Assembly (NCBI RefSeq): GCF_018224925.1
Contig: NZ_JAGTUF010000016.1
Span: forward strand, 1-64,000
Origin: Magnetospirillum sulfuroxidans
GTDB lineage: Bacteria > Pseudomonadota > Alphaproteobacteria > Rhodospirillales > Magnetospirillaceae
Direction: 5' to 3'
DNA: 64,000 nucleotides
Positions within the stretch are counted from its first letter, which is position 1; each line of letters starts with the position of its first letter. Shown piece after piece: positions 19,630-28,222 of the stretch. The position numbers were made by a program, and so were the translations under genes. The notes below the pieces were generated by a model. It did no database searches, was not told the DNA's origin, and was given only the letters and a program-made list of their open reading frames with translations.

Positions 19630-20259
19630 ATGAGCATCATCGTCGATGCCGTCCGCCTGCTGGCGGCACGCGGCCTCAACCAAGGGGCCTCGGGCAATAT
19701 CTCCATGCGCCTTGGCGACGGCTTCATCATCACCCCCTCGGGGGTGTCGGCCGAGACCCTGGTCGCCGATCAACTGGTGGCCATGGATATGGAGGGACAC
19801 TGGTCCGGCAGTTGGAAGCCATCGAGCGAATGGCGTTTCCATCGCGATCTCTATGCCGCCCATCCCGAAACCCAGGCCGTGGTTCATTGCCACTCGCCCG
19901 CCGCCACCGCCTTGGCTGTCTTGGGCAAGCCCCTGCCGGCCTTCCATTACATGGTCGCCATCGCCGGCGGCGCCGACGTGCGCTGCGCCCCCTATGCCAC
20001 TTTCGGCAGCCAAGCCCTGTCCGATGGCGCCTTGGCGGCATTGAGCGACCGCAAGGCCTGTCTGCTGGCCCATCACGGCATGATCAGCATGGGCCGCGAT
20101 CTCGCCCAGGCGGTGGATATCGCCGTGGAAGTGGAATTTCTGGCCGATTTGTATCTGCGCCTGCTGCCGCTGGGCGAGCCGCCGCGCCTGCCGGCGGCGG
20201 AAATGGCGGTGGTGCTGGAAAAGTTCAAATCCTATGGCGCCAACGCCCAAAACGATTGA
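19630..20259 (+). CDS. Class II aldolase, probable 5-methylthioribulose-1-phosphate aldolase (DHAP shunt, Ald2 type)
   Basis: 209 residues, strongly like L-fuculose-1-phosphate aldolase (FucA). It has a GASGNIS phosphate-binding loop, the catalytic acid Glu67 in SSEWRFH, and zinc ligands His86/His88 (VVHCHS) and the His148/His149 pair (AHHGMIS). In R. rubrum and some E. coli, a FucA-like aldolase next to mtnP and mtnA cleaves methylthioribulose 1-phosphate to DHAP and methylthioacetaldehyde. The FucA-type residues argue against MtnB dehydratase, but the family overlap means enzyme assay would settle it. It starts three bases after mtnA. Confidence 0.8.
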   Translation: MSIIVDAVRLLAARGLNQGASGNISMRLGDGFIITPSGVSAETLVADQLVAMDMEGHWSGSWKPSSEWRFHRDLYAAHPETQAVVHCHSPAATALAVLGKPLPAFHYMVAIAGGADVRCAPYATFGSQALSDGALAALSDRKACLLAHHGMISMGRDLAQAVDIAVEVEFLADLYLRLLPLGEPPRLPAAEMAVVLEKFKSYGANAQND

Positions 20260-20270
20260 AACCGTCCCGG

Positions 20271-21599
20271 CTATAGCGGCAACCGCACCCGTGCCCGCAA
20301 GCCGCCCAGCGGGCTATCTTCCAACAACACCTCGCCGCCATGGCCGCGCACGATGTCGCGGGCGATGGTCAAGCCCAGCCCGACGCCGCCTGTCGCCAGA
20401 TTGCGCGACCGTTCCAGCCGGAAAAACGGCTTGAAGACCTGTTCGCGGCTTTCAGGCGGAATGCCGGGACCATCGTCGTCGATGATCACTTCCGCCGCAT
20501 CGGGCCGCCGCCCCACCCGCACCCAGACATGCCCGCCATAGCGATAGGCATTGCCGATCAGATTGGACAGCACCCGCGCCATGGCCTTGGGCTTGAGGGG
20601 CATAACCAGCGTGTCTTCCACGTGCAGATCCATCTCTCGCCCTTCACGCCGATAGCGGCCGACCACCTCTTCGACCAAGCCGGCCAGATCGGTGGGCGCC
20701 GATGCCTCGCCGCCTTCGCCGCGGACGAAAGCCAGATAGCCTTCGACCATCTGCTCCATCTCGGCCACGTCTTCCTCTAACTCGGCCCGCCCATCGACCT
20801 CGCCGAACATGGCCAGTTGCAGCTTCATCCGGGTCAAAGGCGTGCGCAGATCGTGCGAGACACCGGCCAGCATCTCGGTGCGCTGGCGCATCTGCCGCTT
20901 GATGCGATCTTGCATCAGCTTGAAAGCCTGTGCCGCTTGGCGGACTTCGACCGCGCCCTCGGGCTTGAAATTGGGGACGTCGCGGCCCTTGCCGAAACTG
21001 TCGGCGGCGGCGGCCAGTTTGCGCACGCTGCGCACCTGATTGCGCATGAACACGGTGGCGATCCCCAACAACAGCAGCGAGGTCCCCACCATCCACAAGA
21101 CGAAGATGTAGGTGGTGGAACTGAACAGACGCTTGCGCGGCACGAAGACTTCCAGCAGGCCGTCGGACAATTGCACCCGCACCGCCACCTCCCGTTCAAA
21201 CGAGGCGGCGTCGATCAGAAAGGGCCGTTGCACGCGGTCCCGCAACGCTTCGAACAGCGCCCGCTCCATGATGCCGCGCGGCGGTGGCGGCGACGTGTTG
21301 GGTAAAATCCCCCCCACATCAAGCCGCATGTCCAGATCCATCTTGCTGGCGGCCATCCCCAGAATGCGCAACCGATTGTCCGGTCCGGGAAAGCTGCGCA
21401 AGGATTCGATCACCATGCCGATATCCCCGGCCAAACCGCCGGATAAACGGCGCGCCACCGTATCCCAATGACTGGCGTAGAAAATATAGGTGGAAACCAA
21501 TTGCACCACGATCAGCGGGGTAACGATGATCAGCAATGATCGCCCCAGCAATCCTTGCGGCAAGATGCGCTTGAACCAACGTTCGGCTTGCGGCGGCAT
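20271..21599 (-). CDS. EnvZ-like sensor histidine kinase
   Basis: 442 residues. Two membrane helices (~20-41 and ~162-184) flank a ~120-residue periplasmic sensor region. A HAMP linker (~185-240) is followed by the phosphorylation site His249 (GVSHDLRTPLTRMK), then the ATPase domain with N box NLIGNAYRYG, G1 box DDGPGIP and G2 box GGVGLGL. It resembles EnvZ. The gene starts one base after its partner response regulator on the same strand. The signal sensed is unknown. Confidence 0.93.
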   Translation of the reverse strand: MPPQAERWFKRILPQGLLGRSLLIIVTPLIVVQLVSTYIFYASHWDTVARRLSGGLAGDIGMVIESLRSFPGPDNRLRILGMAASKMDLDMRLDVGGILPNTSPPPPRGIMERALFEALRDRVQRPFLIDAASFEREVAVRVQLSDGLLEVFVPRKRLFSSTTYIFVLWMVGTSLLLLGIATVFMRNQVRSVRKLAAAADSFGKGRDVPNFKPEGAVEVRQAAQAFKLMQDRIKRQMRQRTEMLAGVSHDLRTPLTRMKLQLAMFGEVDGRAELEEDVAEMEQMVEGYLAFVRGEGGEASAPTDLAGLVEEVVGRYRREGREMDLHVEDTLVMPLKPKAMARVLSNLIGNAYRYGGHVWVRVGRRPDAAEVIIDDDGPGIPPESREQVFKPFFRLERSRNLATGGVGLGLTIARDIVRGHGGEVLLEDSPLGGLRARVRLPL

Positions 21600-21600
21600 A

Positions 21601-22284
21601 TCAGTCGGGCCTCAGCATGTAACCCTGGCCGCGCACGGTTTGCAGATAACGCGGCAGACGCGAATCGTCTTCCAGCTTCTTGCGCAGCCGGGTGACCTGA
21701 ACATCGATGGCGCGGGGATTGGCGCCATTGCCGGTGCGATTGGCCAAGTCATCGCGGCTGACCGCTTGCCCGGCGGCCTCGGCCAGGATGCCCAGCAACT
21801 CACGCTCGGCGGTGGTCAGGTGCACAACCTCGTCGCCTTGCCGTAACTCCGCCCGCGCCATGTCCCAAACGCAAGCACCCAAGCCCAGCAGCTTGGCCCC
21901 TCCCAGGTCGATCTTGGGAGATCGACGCAAAATCGAGGCGATGCGCAGCAGCAATTCGCGCGGCTCGAACGGTTTGGTCAGATAATCGTCAGCACCGGAT
22001 TCCAAACCGCCGATACGGTCTTCGATTTCGCCCATGGCGGTCAGCAACAAGATTGGAATCGCGCCCGATTGACGCAGATGACGGGTCAAGGACAGGCCAT
22101 CCTCGCCCGGCATCATCACATCCAGCACGATCAAATCGGCTTCGACCATGGCCAGCTTGGCCCGCGCCTCGGCCGCATCGGCGGCGGTGCTGACCAGATA
22201 GCCGTTGTCGGACAGGTATTTGCGCAGCAATTGCCGCAGCCTGTCATCGTCATCGACCACCAGGATATGCGGCATCTCGTCCAT
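21601..22284 (-). CDS. OmpR-family response regulator
   Basis: 227 residues. The receiver domain (~5-120) has an acidic pocket (Asp11-13), phosphoacceptor Asp55 (LIVLDVMMPGEDG), and Lys in LTKPFEPRELL. The C-terminal winged-helix domain (~130-227) has TTAERELLGILAE and the RAIDVQVTRLRKKLEDD recognition region. It is encoded directly upstream of the histidine kinase, so the two form a pair. ATG 22275 is an alternative start. Confidence 0.95.
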   Translation of the reverse strand: MDEMPHILVVDDDDRLRQLLRKYLSDNGYLVSTAADAAEARAKLAMVEADLIVLDVMMPGEDGLSLTRHLRQSGAIPILLLTAMGEIEDRIGGLESGADDYLTKPFEPRELLLRIASILRRSPKIDLGGAKLLGLGACVWDMARAELRQGDEVVHLTTAERELLGILAEAAGQAVSRDDLANRTGNGANPRAIDVQVTRLRKKLEDDSRLPRYLQTVRGQGYMLRPD

Positions 22285-22296
22285 GACATCCGTCCT

Positions 22297-22794
22297 TTAG
22301 CGCCAGCCCGGACCGCGCAGGGGAAAGCGCGCCCGGTCGGCTTCGTCGATCAACCCCAGCATCACCTTGCGAAAACCCTCGACCGCTTCCGCGCCGGCGT
22401 CACGATAGGCGCCGGCGAAACGGGCGCGCTGACGCTCGGTCAATTGGCGTTCCAACGCGGTGCCCTTTTCCGTCAGTTCCAGCAAACGCTGGCGGCGGTC
22501 TTGAAGACCGGGGCGCTGGGTGATGAACCCTTCCTCCACCAATTGCCCCAGCACGCGAGACAGGGATTGCTTGGTGATGCGCAAGATGGTCAACAAGTCC
22601 GACACCGTCATGCCGGGATTGCGGCCGACAAAATAGATGACCCGGTGATGCGCCCGGCCAAACCCATATTCCGCCAGGATGGCGTCGGGTTCGGCGGTGA
22701 AATCACGATAGGCGAAAAACAGCAACTCAATGCCCTGGCGCAATTCCTCTTCGCGCAGGAACAACGGATTGGTTGGGGTCTTTACGTCAGTCAT
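22297..22794 (-). CDS. MarR-family transcriptional regulator
   Basis: 165 residues with a MarR winged helix: GRAHHRVIYFVGRNPGMTVSDLLTILRITKQSLSRVLGQL (shown only as its start and end: GRAHHRVIYF ... SLSRVLGQL), then the wing with DRRQRLLELT. It is the first gene of the minus-strand cluster with the two-component system (12 bases apart) and is divergent from ilvE. A TTGA-N10-TCAA palindrome sits directly upstream of its start and may be its operator. Confidence 0.9.
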   Translation of the reverse strand: MTDVKTPTNPLFLREEELRQGIELLFFAYRDFTAEPDAILAEYGFGRAHHRVIYFVGRNPGMTVSDLLTILRITKQSLSRVLGQLVEEGFITQRPGLQDRRQRLLELTEKGTALERQLTERQRARFAGAYRDAGAEAVEGFRKVMLGLIDEADRARFPLRGPGWR

Positions 22795-22795
22795 G

Positions 22796-22813
22796 TTGAC
22801 ATATATCCATCAA
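22796..22813. promoter_or_regulatory. Possible MarR operator between marR-like gene and ilvE
   Basis: TTGACATATATCCATCAA is a partial palindrome (TTGA-nnn-ATAT-nnn-TCAA). It begins one base upstream of the MarR start codon and contains TTGACA, a -35-like hexamer for the + strand ilvE gene. A repressor here could control both directions. Confidence 0.35.
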
Positions 22814-22878
22814 AATGTTACGTCTTGCAAGAGAGAAGAGTAATTATCTGACGTTAAACCCCTTTCGGACGGAATATC

Positions 22879-23754
22879 ATGGCTGGTGTCATCCCCTTCG
22901 ACGATCGTGACGGCTTCATCTGGTTCGACGGCAAACTGATCCCCTGGCGCGACGCCAAGGTCCACGTGCTGACCCATGGTCTGCACTATGGATCATCGGT
23001 GTTCGAAGGCGAGCGCGTTTACGGCGGCACGGTGTTCAAGTTGGCCGAGCATTCGGAGCGATTGGTGCGCTCGGGCGAGATCTTGGGCATGACGGTGCCC
23101 TATAGCGCCGACGAGATCAACGCCGCCACCAACGAAACCATCAAGGCCAACAACATCGTTGACGGCTATGTCCGTCCGATCGCCTGGCGCGGATCCGAAA
23201 TGATGGGCGTCGCGGCGCAAGCCAACCGCATCCATCTGGCCATCGCCTGCTGGGTGTGGCCCAGCTATTGGTCGCCGGAAGCGCGCATGCGCGGCATCCG
23301 CCTCAACATCAGCGACTGGCGTCGTCCCCACCCGCAAACCGCCCCGACCGCATCCAAGGCCGCCGGCTTGTACATGATCTGCACCATGAGCAAGCATAAG
23401 GCCGAAGCCGCCGGTTACGAGGATTCGCTGATGCTGGATTACCGCGGCCAAGTGGCCGAGGCCACCGGCGCCAACATCTTTTTCGTCTTCGACGGCGAAT
23501 TGCACACCCCCACCCCCGATTGCTTCCTCGACGGCATCACCCGGCGCACGGTCATCGACATCGCCAAGAAACGCGGACTGAAAGTTGTAGAGCGCGCGAT
23601 CATGCCGGAAGAGTTGAGTAAGGCGAGTGAATGCTTCCTGACAGGAACCGCAGCGGAAGTCACACCTGTGCGTGAAATCGGCCCCTATTCATTCACTCCC
23701 GGTGAAATCAGCAAGGCGCTTATTAGCGATTACGATACTTTAGTTCGTTCGTAA
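22879..23754 (+). CDS. ilvE: Branched-chain amino acid aminotransferase
   Basis: 291 residues, a fold-type IV PLP enzyme that transfers amino groups in Leu, Ile and Val synthesis. The PLP lysine is Lys160 (TASKAAGLYM). The substrate motif GLHYGSSVFEG (~34-44), VRPIAWRG, and the cofactor-binding EATGANIFF and LTGTAAEVTPVREI are all present. It is a single + gene followed by a hairpin terminator at 23790-23820. Confidence 0.96.
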   Translation: MAGVIPFDDRDGFIWFDGKLIPWRDAKVHVLTHGLHYGSSVFEGERVYGGTVFKLAEHSERLVRSGEILGMTVPYSADEINAATNETIKANNIVDGYVRPIAWRGSEMMGVAAQANRIHLAIACWVWPSYWSPEARMRGIRLNISDWRRPHPQTAPTASKAAGLYMICTMSKHKAEAAGYEDSLMLDYRGQVAEATGANIFFVFDGELHTPTPDCFLDGITRRTVIDIAKKRGLKVVERAIMPEELSKASECFLTGTAAEVTPVREIGPYSFTPGEISKALISDYDTLVRS

Positions 23755-23789
23755 TCATTCCAAAGTATCAAAGAAATTGTGCATTTCGT

Positions 23790-23820
23790 GAAAGGCCGGT
23801 GTTTGCAACGCCGGCCTTTC
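23790..23820 (+). terminator. Hairpin terminator after ilvE
   Basis: GAAAGGCCGG (23790-23799) and CCGGCCTTTC (23811-23820) form a 10-bp perfect stem with an 11-base loop. The T tract that follows is short. Confidence 0.75.
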
Positions 23821-23904
23821 ATAATACTCTTAGCCAGGGGATTTAAAATCCGCGCCCGCCGGTACGGGGTTTTGTATCGGTTGCGCCTGAACAGGTGATA
23901 TTGC

Positions 23905-25608
23905 GTGAAAGCCTGGCGGAACCTTCGGCTGTCCAGCCGTTTTATGATCATCGTCGGCGTCGGCGTGATCGTCTTGGTCCTGAGCGTCGTGATGGTTATC
24001 GGCCGCTTTGAACGGGCCGAGATGGAACATCAGTTGCAGCGCCTTTCGGCCAACGAGATGACCTCGTTGCATGCGCTGATTCTCAATGTCATGGCCAAGC
24101 GGCTGGAAGATGGCGACAACATCGGCATCCAGGTGTTCAATAACTGGTTCGACAGCCGCAATGTTCATTATCCCGGCAAGGTCTGGAGCGCCTGGGGCGA
24201 AAAGGTCGTCGCCCACATGGCCGAGGTCGAGCCCGACCGCAAACCGAAATTGCCCATGGACGACGTCGACCGCGAGGCCTTTGCCTCCAAGCAGGCCGTC
24301 GGCCGCTTCATCGATGGCGCCTATCGTTATGCCTATCCGATCATCCTGGGCGTCACCGATGGCGCCGACCAGGAAGTCTGTTTCGCCTGCCACGGCGCCA
24401 TGGGCATGGAAAAAGGCGACGTCATCGCCGTTTTGTCGTCGTCGCTGTCCACCACCGAATCCGAAGCCAAGCTCAACCGCATCCTTATCTTTCTCGCCGT
24501 CGGCGGCGTTATCGCCACCATCGTCGCCGTGCTGGGCGTGCGCTGGAGCCTGAAAAGCATCATCACCACCCCCATTCATGACATGACCGAACGCATGGGG
24601 GCCTTGACCCGGGGGGACACCTCCATCGAATTGCCCGCGTTGGATCGCGGCGACGAGGTCGGCGACATTGCCCGCGCGGTCCAGGTTTTCAAGGACAACA
24701 CCATCGCCAAACAGGCGATGGAGCAAGAGGCCCGCCAGGCAGCGGCGGCACGCGAAGCCCGCATGCGCCGCCTGGAAGAACTGATCCATGGATTCGAGAC
24801 CGCGGTCGCCGCCGTCTTGAACACGGTGACGCAATCGGCCGAACAGATGGGACATACGGCGCGGCGCATGGTCTCTTCCGCCGACACGGCGTCGGAACGG
24901 GCCAAATCGGTGGCGCTGCATGCCAACGACGCCAACCAGAATGTGCGCATGGTCGCCGAAGCGGCCGAGGAATTGTCCAATTCCATCAGCGAAATCGCCC
25001 AGCAAGTGGCCATGTCCAACGATGTCGCCGCCAACGCCACCACCGAGGCCAAGGGGGTCAATTCCCGCGTCAACGGTTTGGCCGTCGCCGCCGACAAGAT
25101 CGGTCAGATCATCGAAATGATCACCGGCATTGCCGAACAGACCAATCTGCTGGCGCTGAACGCCACGGTGGAAGCGGCCCGCGCCGGCGATGCCGGCAAG
25201 GGCTTTGCCGTGGTTGCCTCCGAGGTCAAGAATCTGGCCCGCCAGACCGTGCGGGCCACCGAGGACATCTCGACCCAGGTCTCGACCATTCAAAAGGAAA
25301 CCCATCAGACCGTCGGCGCCATCCAGGGCATCGGCACCACCATTTCCTCCATGGACGGCATCACCACCGCCATCGCCGCCGCCATCGAGGAACAGGGCGC
25401 CGCCACCCAGGAAATCGCCCGCAACATCGACCATGCCGCCAGCGGCACCAATCAGGTCTACGAGAACATCGCCGAAGTCAGCCGCACCATCCACGAAACC
25501 GACGAGGCGGCCAAGGAAGTGCTGCTGGCCGTCGAGGCCCTGCAAGGTCAAGCCTCGACCCTGCGGCACGAAGTCGCCGGCTTCCTCGCCAGTATCCGCG
25601 AGGTTTAG
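23905..25608 (+). CDS. Methyl-accepting chemotaxis protein with periplasmic c-type heme motif
   Basis: 567 residues, GTG start at 23905. A short N tail and TM helix (~14-33) are followed by a periplasmic sensor domain (~35-190), a second TM (~193-212), HAMP (~213-265), and a methyl-accepting signalling domain. The conserved hairpin tip has GIAEQTNLLALNATVEAARAG-type sequence. In the sensor domain Cys159-Phe-Ala-Cys162-His163 is a CxxCH covalent heme site, in a context like the Tll0287-like/DUF3365 heme sensors. It may therefore sense redox state, oxygen or NO; this is inferred. No che gene is adjacent. Confidence 0.93.
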   Translation: MKAWRNLRLSSRFMIIVGVGVIVLVLSVVMVIGRFERAEMEHQLQRLSANEMTSLHALILNVMAKRLEDGDNIGIQVFNNWFDSRNVHYPGKVWSAWGEKVVAHMAEVEPDRKPKLPMDDVDREAFASKQAVGRFIDGAYRYAYPIILGVTDGADQEVCFACHGAMGMEKGDVIAVLSSSLSTTESEAKLNRILIFLAVGGVIATIVAVLGVRWSLKSIITTPIHDMTERMGALTRGDTSIELPALDRGDEVGDIARAVQVFKDNTIAKQAMEQEARQAAAAREARMRRLEELIHGFETAVAAVLNTVTQSAEQMGHTARRMVSSADTASERAKSVALHANDANQNVRMVAEAAEELSNSISEIAQQVAMSNDVAANATTEAKGVNSRVNGLAVAADKIGQIIEMITGIAEQTNLLALNATVEAARAGDAGKGFAVVASEVKNLARQTVRATEDISTQVSTIQKETHQTVGAIQGIGTTISSMDGITTAIAAAIEEQGAATQEIARNIDHAASGTNQVYENIAEVSRTIHETDEAAKEVLLAVEALQGQASTLRHEVAGFLASIREV

Positions 25609-25787
25609 GCGTTTTCCCGAACACCTTGCACCGGGCGGCCTGGGCAACCACGCCGCCCGTTGTCGTCTTGGCCGCCGTTTTCAAGAGTGGACGCCGACGG
25701 CAAAACGGTTTAAGTGGCATAGCGATACCGATTCACCGCCCATTCGGGCGGGGTCTTTGCCACCACCTTCGGGGAGGCCCGAAACCG

Positions 25788-26369
25788 TTGCGTGATCATT
25801 TGCTGCATATGGCCGAAGCAGACCGCCGGCTGCGCCAGCAACTGGCGCTGTCGGGCGAGTTGTTCGCCGGCTATCATCCGGACATGCGCGTCTTGCATGA
25901 AACCAACGCCCGTGAATTGGAACTGGCCGTCGATGACGAAGGCTGGCCCAGCAACGCGGAAATCGGCGAAGACGGCACCGAGGCCGCTTTCCTGATCGCC
26001 CTGCATGCCATTTCGCGGCCATCCTTCCAGCGCCGTTGCCTGACCTTGATGAAATCGGCGGCCAATCGCGGCGATATTCCCGCCCGTCACCCGGCCATTC
26101 TGGAAGACCGCATCCGCGCCTTCGAAGGCCGGCCGCAACTTTACGGCACCCAATTGGATTGGGATGATGACGGCCATCTGATTCCGCTGCCCATCGAAAA
26201 CGAAGAAGCCGTTGACAGCCGCCGCGCCAAGGTCGGTTTGCCGCCCTTGGCCGCCACCGTGGCTGAAACCGAGGCGAAAGCCCGGCGTGAAGGCGAACAT
26301 CCGCCGGCCGAGTGGCTGCACCGCCAACAGGCCATGGCCGATTTCGCCCACGAAATCGGCTGGCGTTAA
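25788..26369 (+). CDS. DUF6624-like protein
   Basis: 193 residues if TTG 25788 is the start, supported by GGGGAGG at 25771-25777; ATG 25809 is the alternative (186 residues). Features match the DUF6624 pattern: MAEADRRLRQQL, YHPDMRVLHETNA, GWPSNAEIGEDGTEAAFLI, ALHAISRPSFQRRCL, LEDRIRAFEGRPQLYGTQ and VDSRRAKVGLPPL. The family has no known function. It follows the chemoreceptor gene by ~180 bases. Its stop codon overlaps the stop of the convergent AraC-type gene. Confidence 0.75.
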   Translation: MRDHLLHMAEADRRLRQQLALSGELFAGYHPDMRVLHETNARELELAVDDEGWPSNAEIGEDGTEAAFLIALHAISRPSFQRRCLTLMKSAANRGDIPARHPAILEDRIRAFEGRPQLYGTQLDWDDDGHLIPLPIENEEAVDSRRAKVGLPPLAATVAETEAKARREGEHPPAEWLHRQQAMADFAHEIGWR

Positions 26370-27178
26370 CGCCGCAAACTGCCGGGGGTGACCCCCAATA
26401 TCCGACGGAATTGCCGGTTCATGTGGCTTTGGTCGGCGAAACCGCATTGTGCCGCCACATCCGCCAAGGCCGCGCCGGCAAGGATGCGGTCTTTGGCCTG
26501 ACGCACCCGGGCTTGGATCTGCCAGGCATGGGGCGGCAGGCCAAAGGCCTGGCGAAACGCCCGCAAGAAGGTGAAGGCGGGCATCCCCGCCACCACGGCC
26601 AACTCCTCCAGCCGGACGGGATCTTCCAGGTGCTCCAGCAACATCTCGCGCGCCGCCAACAGCCCCGCCCCTGGGGCGCCATTGCGCAACGGCCGCGCCC
26701 GCACGCCACCGTGGCGGCTGAGCATGGCGGCCAAAATGGCGCTCAAGAGCGATTGGCGCACCAGGGCCGGAGCGCCGGCATCCTCGGCCGCGAACAGACG
26801 CGCGACCAAGGCGAAAGCCGCATCGTCATGGACGGTTCCAGGCAAGAGCGGCAAATCGCCGCCATCGCGACCGCACAGTTCCGCCTGAATCGCCGCCACC
26901 TGACCGACCTGGGGATAAAGGCAACGATAACTCAGCCCCTCGGCCGTCGGCACGTCGCCGCCGTGAATCTCGTCCACGGTCACCGTGCATAAGGTGCCGG
27001 CGGTGGCGGCGTGAACCATGCCGCGATAGGCGAAACGGTTCACCCCCCGCAGCACGATGCCAACGGCATAGGTGTCGTGATAATGGCGCGGGCAATCCTG
27101 ACGGATGAAATCGGCATCAAGCAATTCCATCCCGCCCAGATCGGCCGACGCCCACATGCGGGTGCGCTGTCGCCTCAT
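26366..27178 (-). CDS. AraC-family transcriptional regulator
   Basis: 270 residues: an N-terminal cupin-like effector domain (~20-110) and a C-terminal double helix-turn-helix (~170-270). The latter is recognisable by RLEELAVVAGMPAFTFLRAFRQ and the second HTH DVAAQCGFADQSHMNRQFRR, ending ILGVTPGSLRR. It is divergent from an EamA exporter gene, a common arrangement for AraC regulators of amino acid or metabolite exporters. The effector is unknown. Confidence 0.92.
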   Translation of the reverse strand: MRRQRTRMWASADLGGMELLDADFIRQDCPRHYHDTYAVGIVLRGVNRFAYRGMVHAATAGTLCTVTVDEIHGGDVPTAEGLSYRCLYPQVGQVAAIQAELCGRDGGDLPLLPGTVHDDAAFALVARLFAAEDAGAPALVRQSLLSAILAAMLSRHGGVRARPLRNGAPGAGLLAAREMLLEHLEDPVRLEELAVVAGMPAFTFLRAFRQAFGLPPHAWQIQARVRQAKDRILAGAALADVAAQCGFADQSHMNRQFRRILGVTPGSLRR

Positions 27179-27275
27179 TCGCCCAGTTTAGCCAGCCGCC
27201 GCCGCCGCCGTCTTGAACGTTCTTGCCGTCCATCGCGTCCAAGACCGGAAAAGGCGGGACGGACATGCTGGGGTC

Positions 27276-28160
27276 ATGTCTCGTCATTCCCCCCTCTTCG
27301 CCGCCCTGTTGCTGTCGGCCGGCATGATCGCCGCCGGCAGCGTCGTCGTCGCCGCCAAACTGACGGCCCTGGCATTGCCGCCATTCACCGCCGCCGCCCT
27401 GCGTTATGCCTTGGCCGCCGCCATTTTGCTGCCTTGGGCGTGGCGACGGCACGGCATACCGCGCCTGGACCGGCACGATGCGGTGATTTTGCTCTGTCAG
27501 GCCGCGCTCGGCTCGCTTGGTTTTAGCGTGCTGCTGCTGCTCGGTTTGCGCCACGGCGACGCCGCCTCGGCCAGCGTCGCCGCCGGAACCTTGCCCTTGC
27601 TGGTCCTGGCCGGCAGCTGCCTTGGTCAAAGGCGCCTGCCCACCCCCAGGCTGGCCCTTGCTTCGGCTTTGGCCGGCCTGGGGGTGGTCGCGGCCAGTCA
27701 TGGCGGGCCGGTCGATCCGCTGATCTTCGCCGCCATCGCCTGCGAGGCCGCCTTCGTCAGCCTTGATCGCCTGATGCGCCAGCCGCCCCCGCCCTTGACC
27801 CTGTCCGCCCTGTTGTGCTTGGGCGGGTTGCTTTTGACCTTGCCCGCCGCCCTGGCCGAGGCATGGACGCCGCAATCCTGGCCGCTATCGGCCTGGCTGG
27901 CCCTGTCGTGGCACGGTCTGGTCGGCACCGTGCTGGGCTTTTTATGCTGGTACGGCGGGACCGCCCGTTTGGGCGCCGGCCGCGCCGCCCCCTTCACCGC
28001 TTTGTTTCCCATCACCGGAATCGCCGCAGCGCCGCTGGTGCTGGACAGCCCTTTCGCTCTGACAACCGGGCTGGGCGGCGGATTAGTGGTCGCCGGCATT
28101 TTACTGGCGGCGTGGCCAAGCAAGAGCACGGCCGTGGCCCCGGCGGCGGAAAGCGTGTAG
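27276..28160 (+). CDS. EamA/DMT-family exporter
   Basis: 294 residues from ATG 27276; an upstream in-frame start at 27213 adds unsupported residues. The protein has about ten hydrophobic segments in two EamA halves, with the family-type turns LPPFTAAALRYALAAA and LGFLCWYGGTARLGAGRAAPFTAL. The family exports amino acids and metabolites across the inner membrane. It is divergent from the AraC gene, which likely controls it. Substrate unknown. Confidence 0.88.
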   Translation: MSRHSPLFAALLLSAGMIAAGSVVVAAKLTALALPPFTAAALRYALAAAILLPWAWRRHGIPRLDRHDAVILLCQAALGSLGFSVLLLLGLRHGDAASASVAAGTLPLLVLAGSCLGQRRLPTPRLALASALAGLGVVAASHGGPVDPLIFAAIACEAAFVSLDRLMRQPPPPLTLSALLCLGGLLLTLPAALAEAWTPQSWPLSAWLALSWHGLVGTVLGFLCWYGGTARLGAGRAAPFTALFPITGIAAAPLVLDSPFALTTGLGGGLVVAGILLAAWPSKSTAVAPAAESV

Positions 28161-28222
28161 AATCGCCGCCGCGTCCCATCGGGATGTCACGGATTTACGC
28201 CTTTTCAGGAACCTTTTCCGGC

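Noticed and set aside
23830-25647. A 605-codon open frame on the minus strand
   Set aside because: It is the shadow of the chemoreceptor gene, Gly/Asp/His-rich and without any domain.
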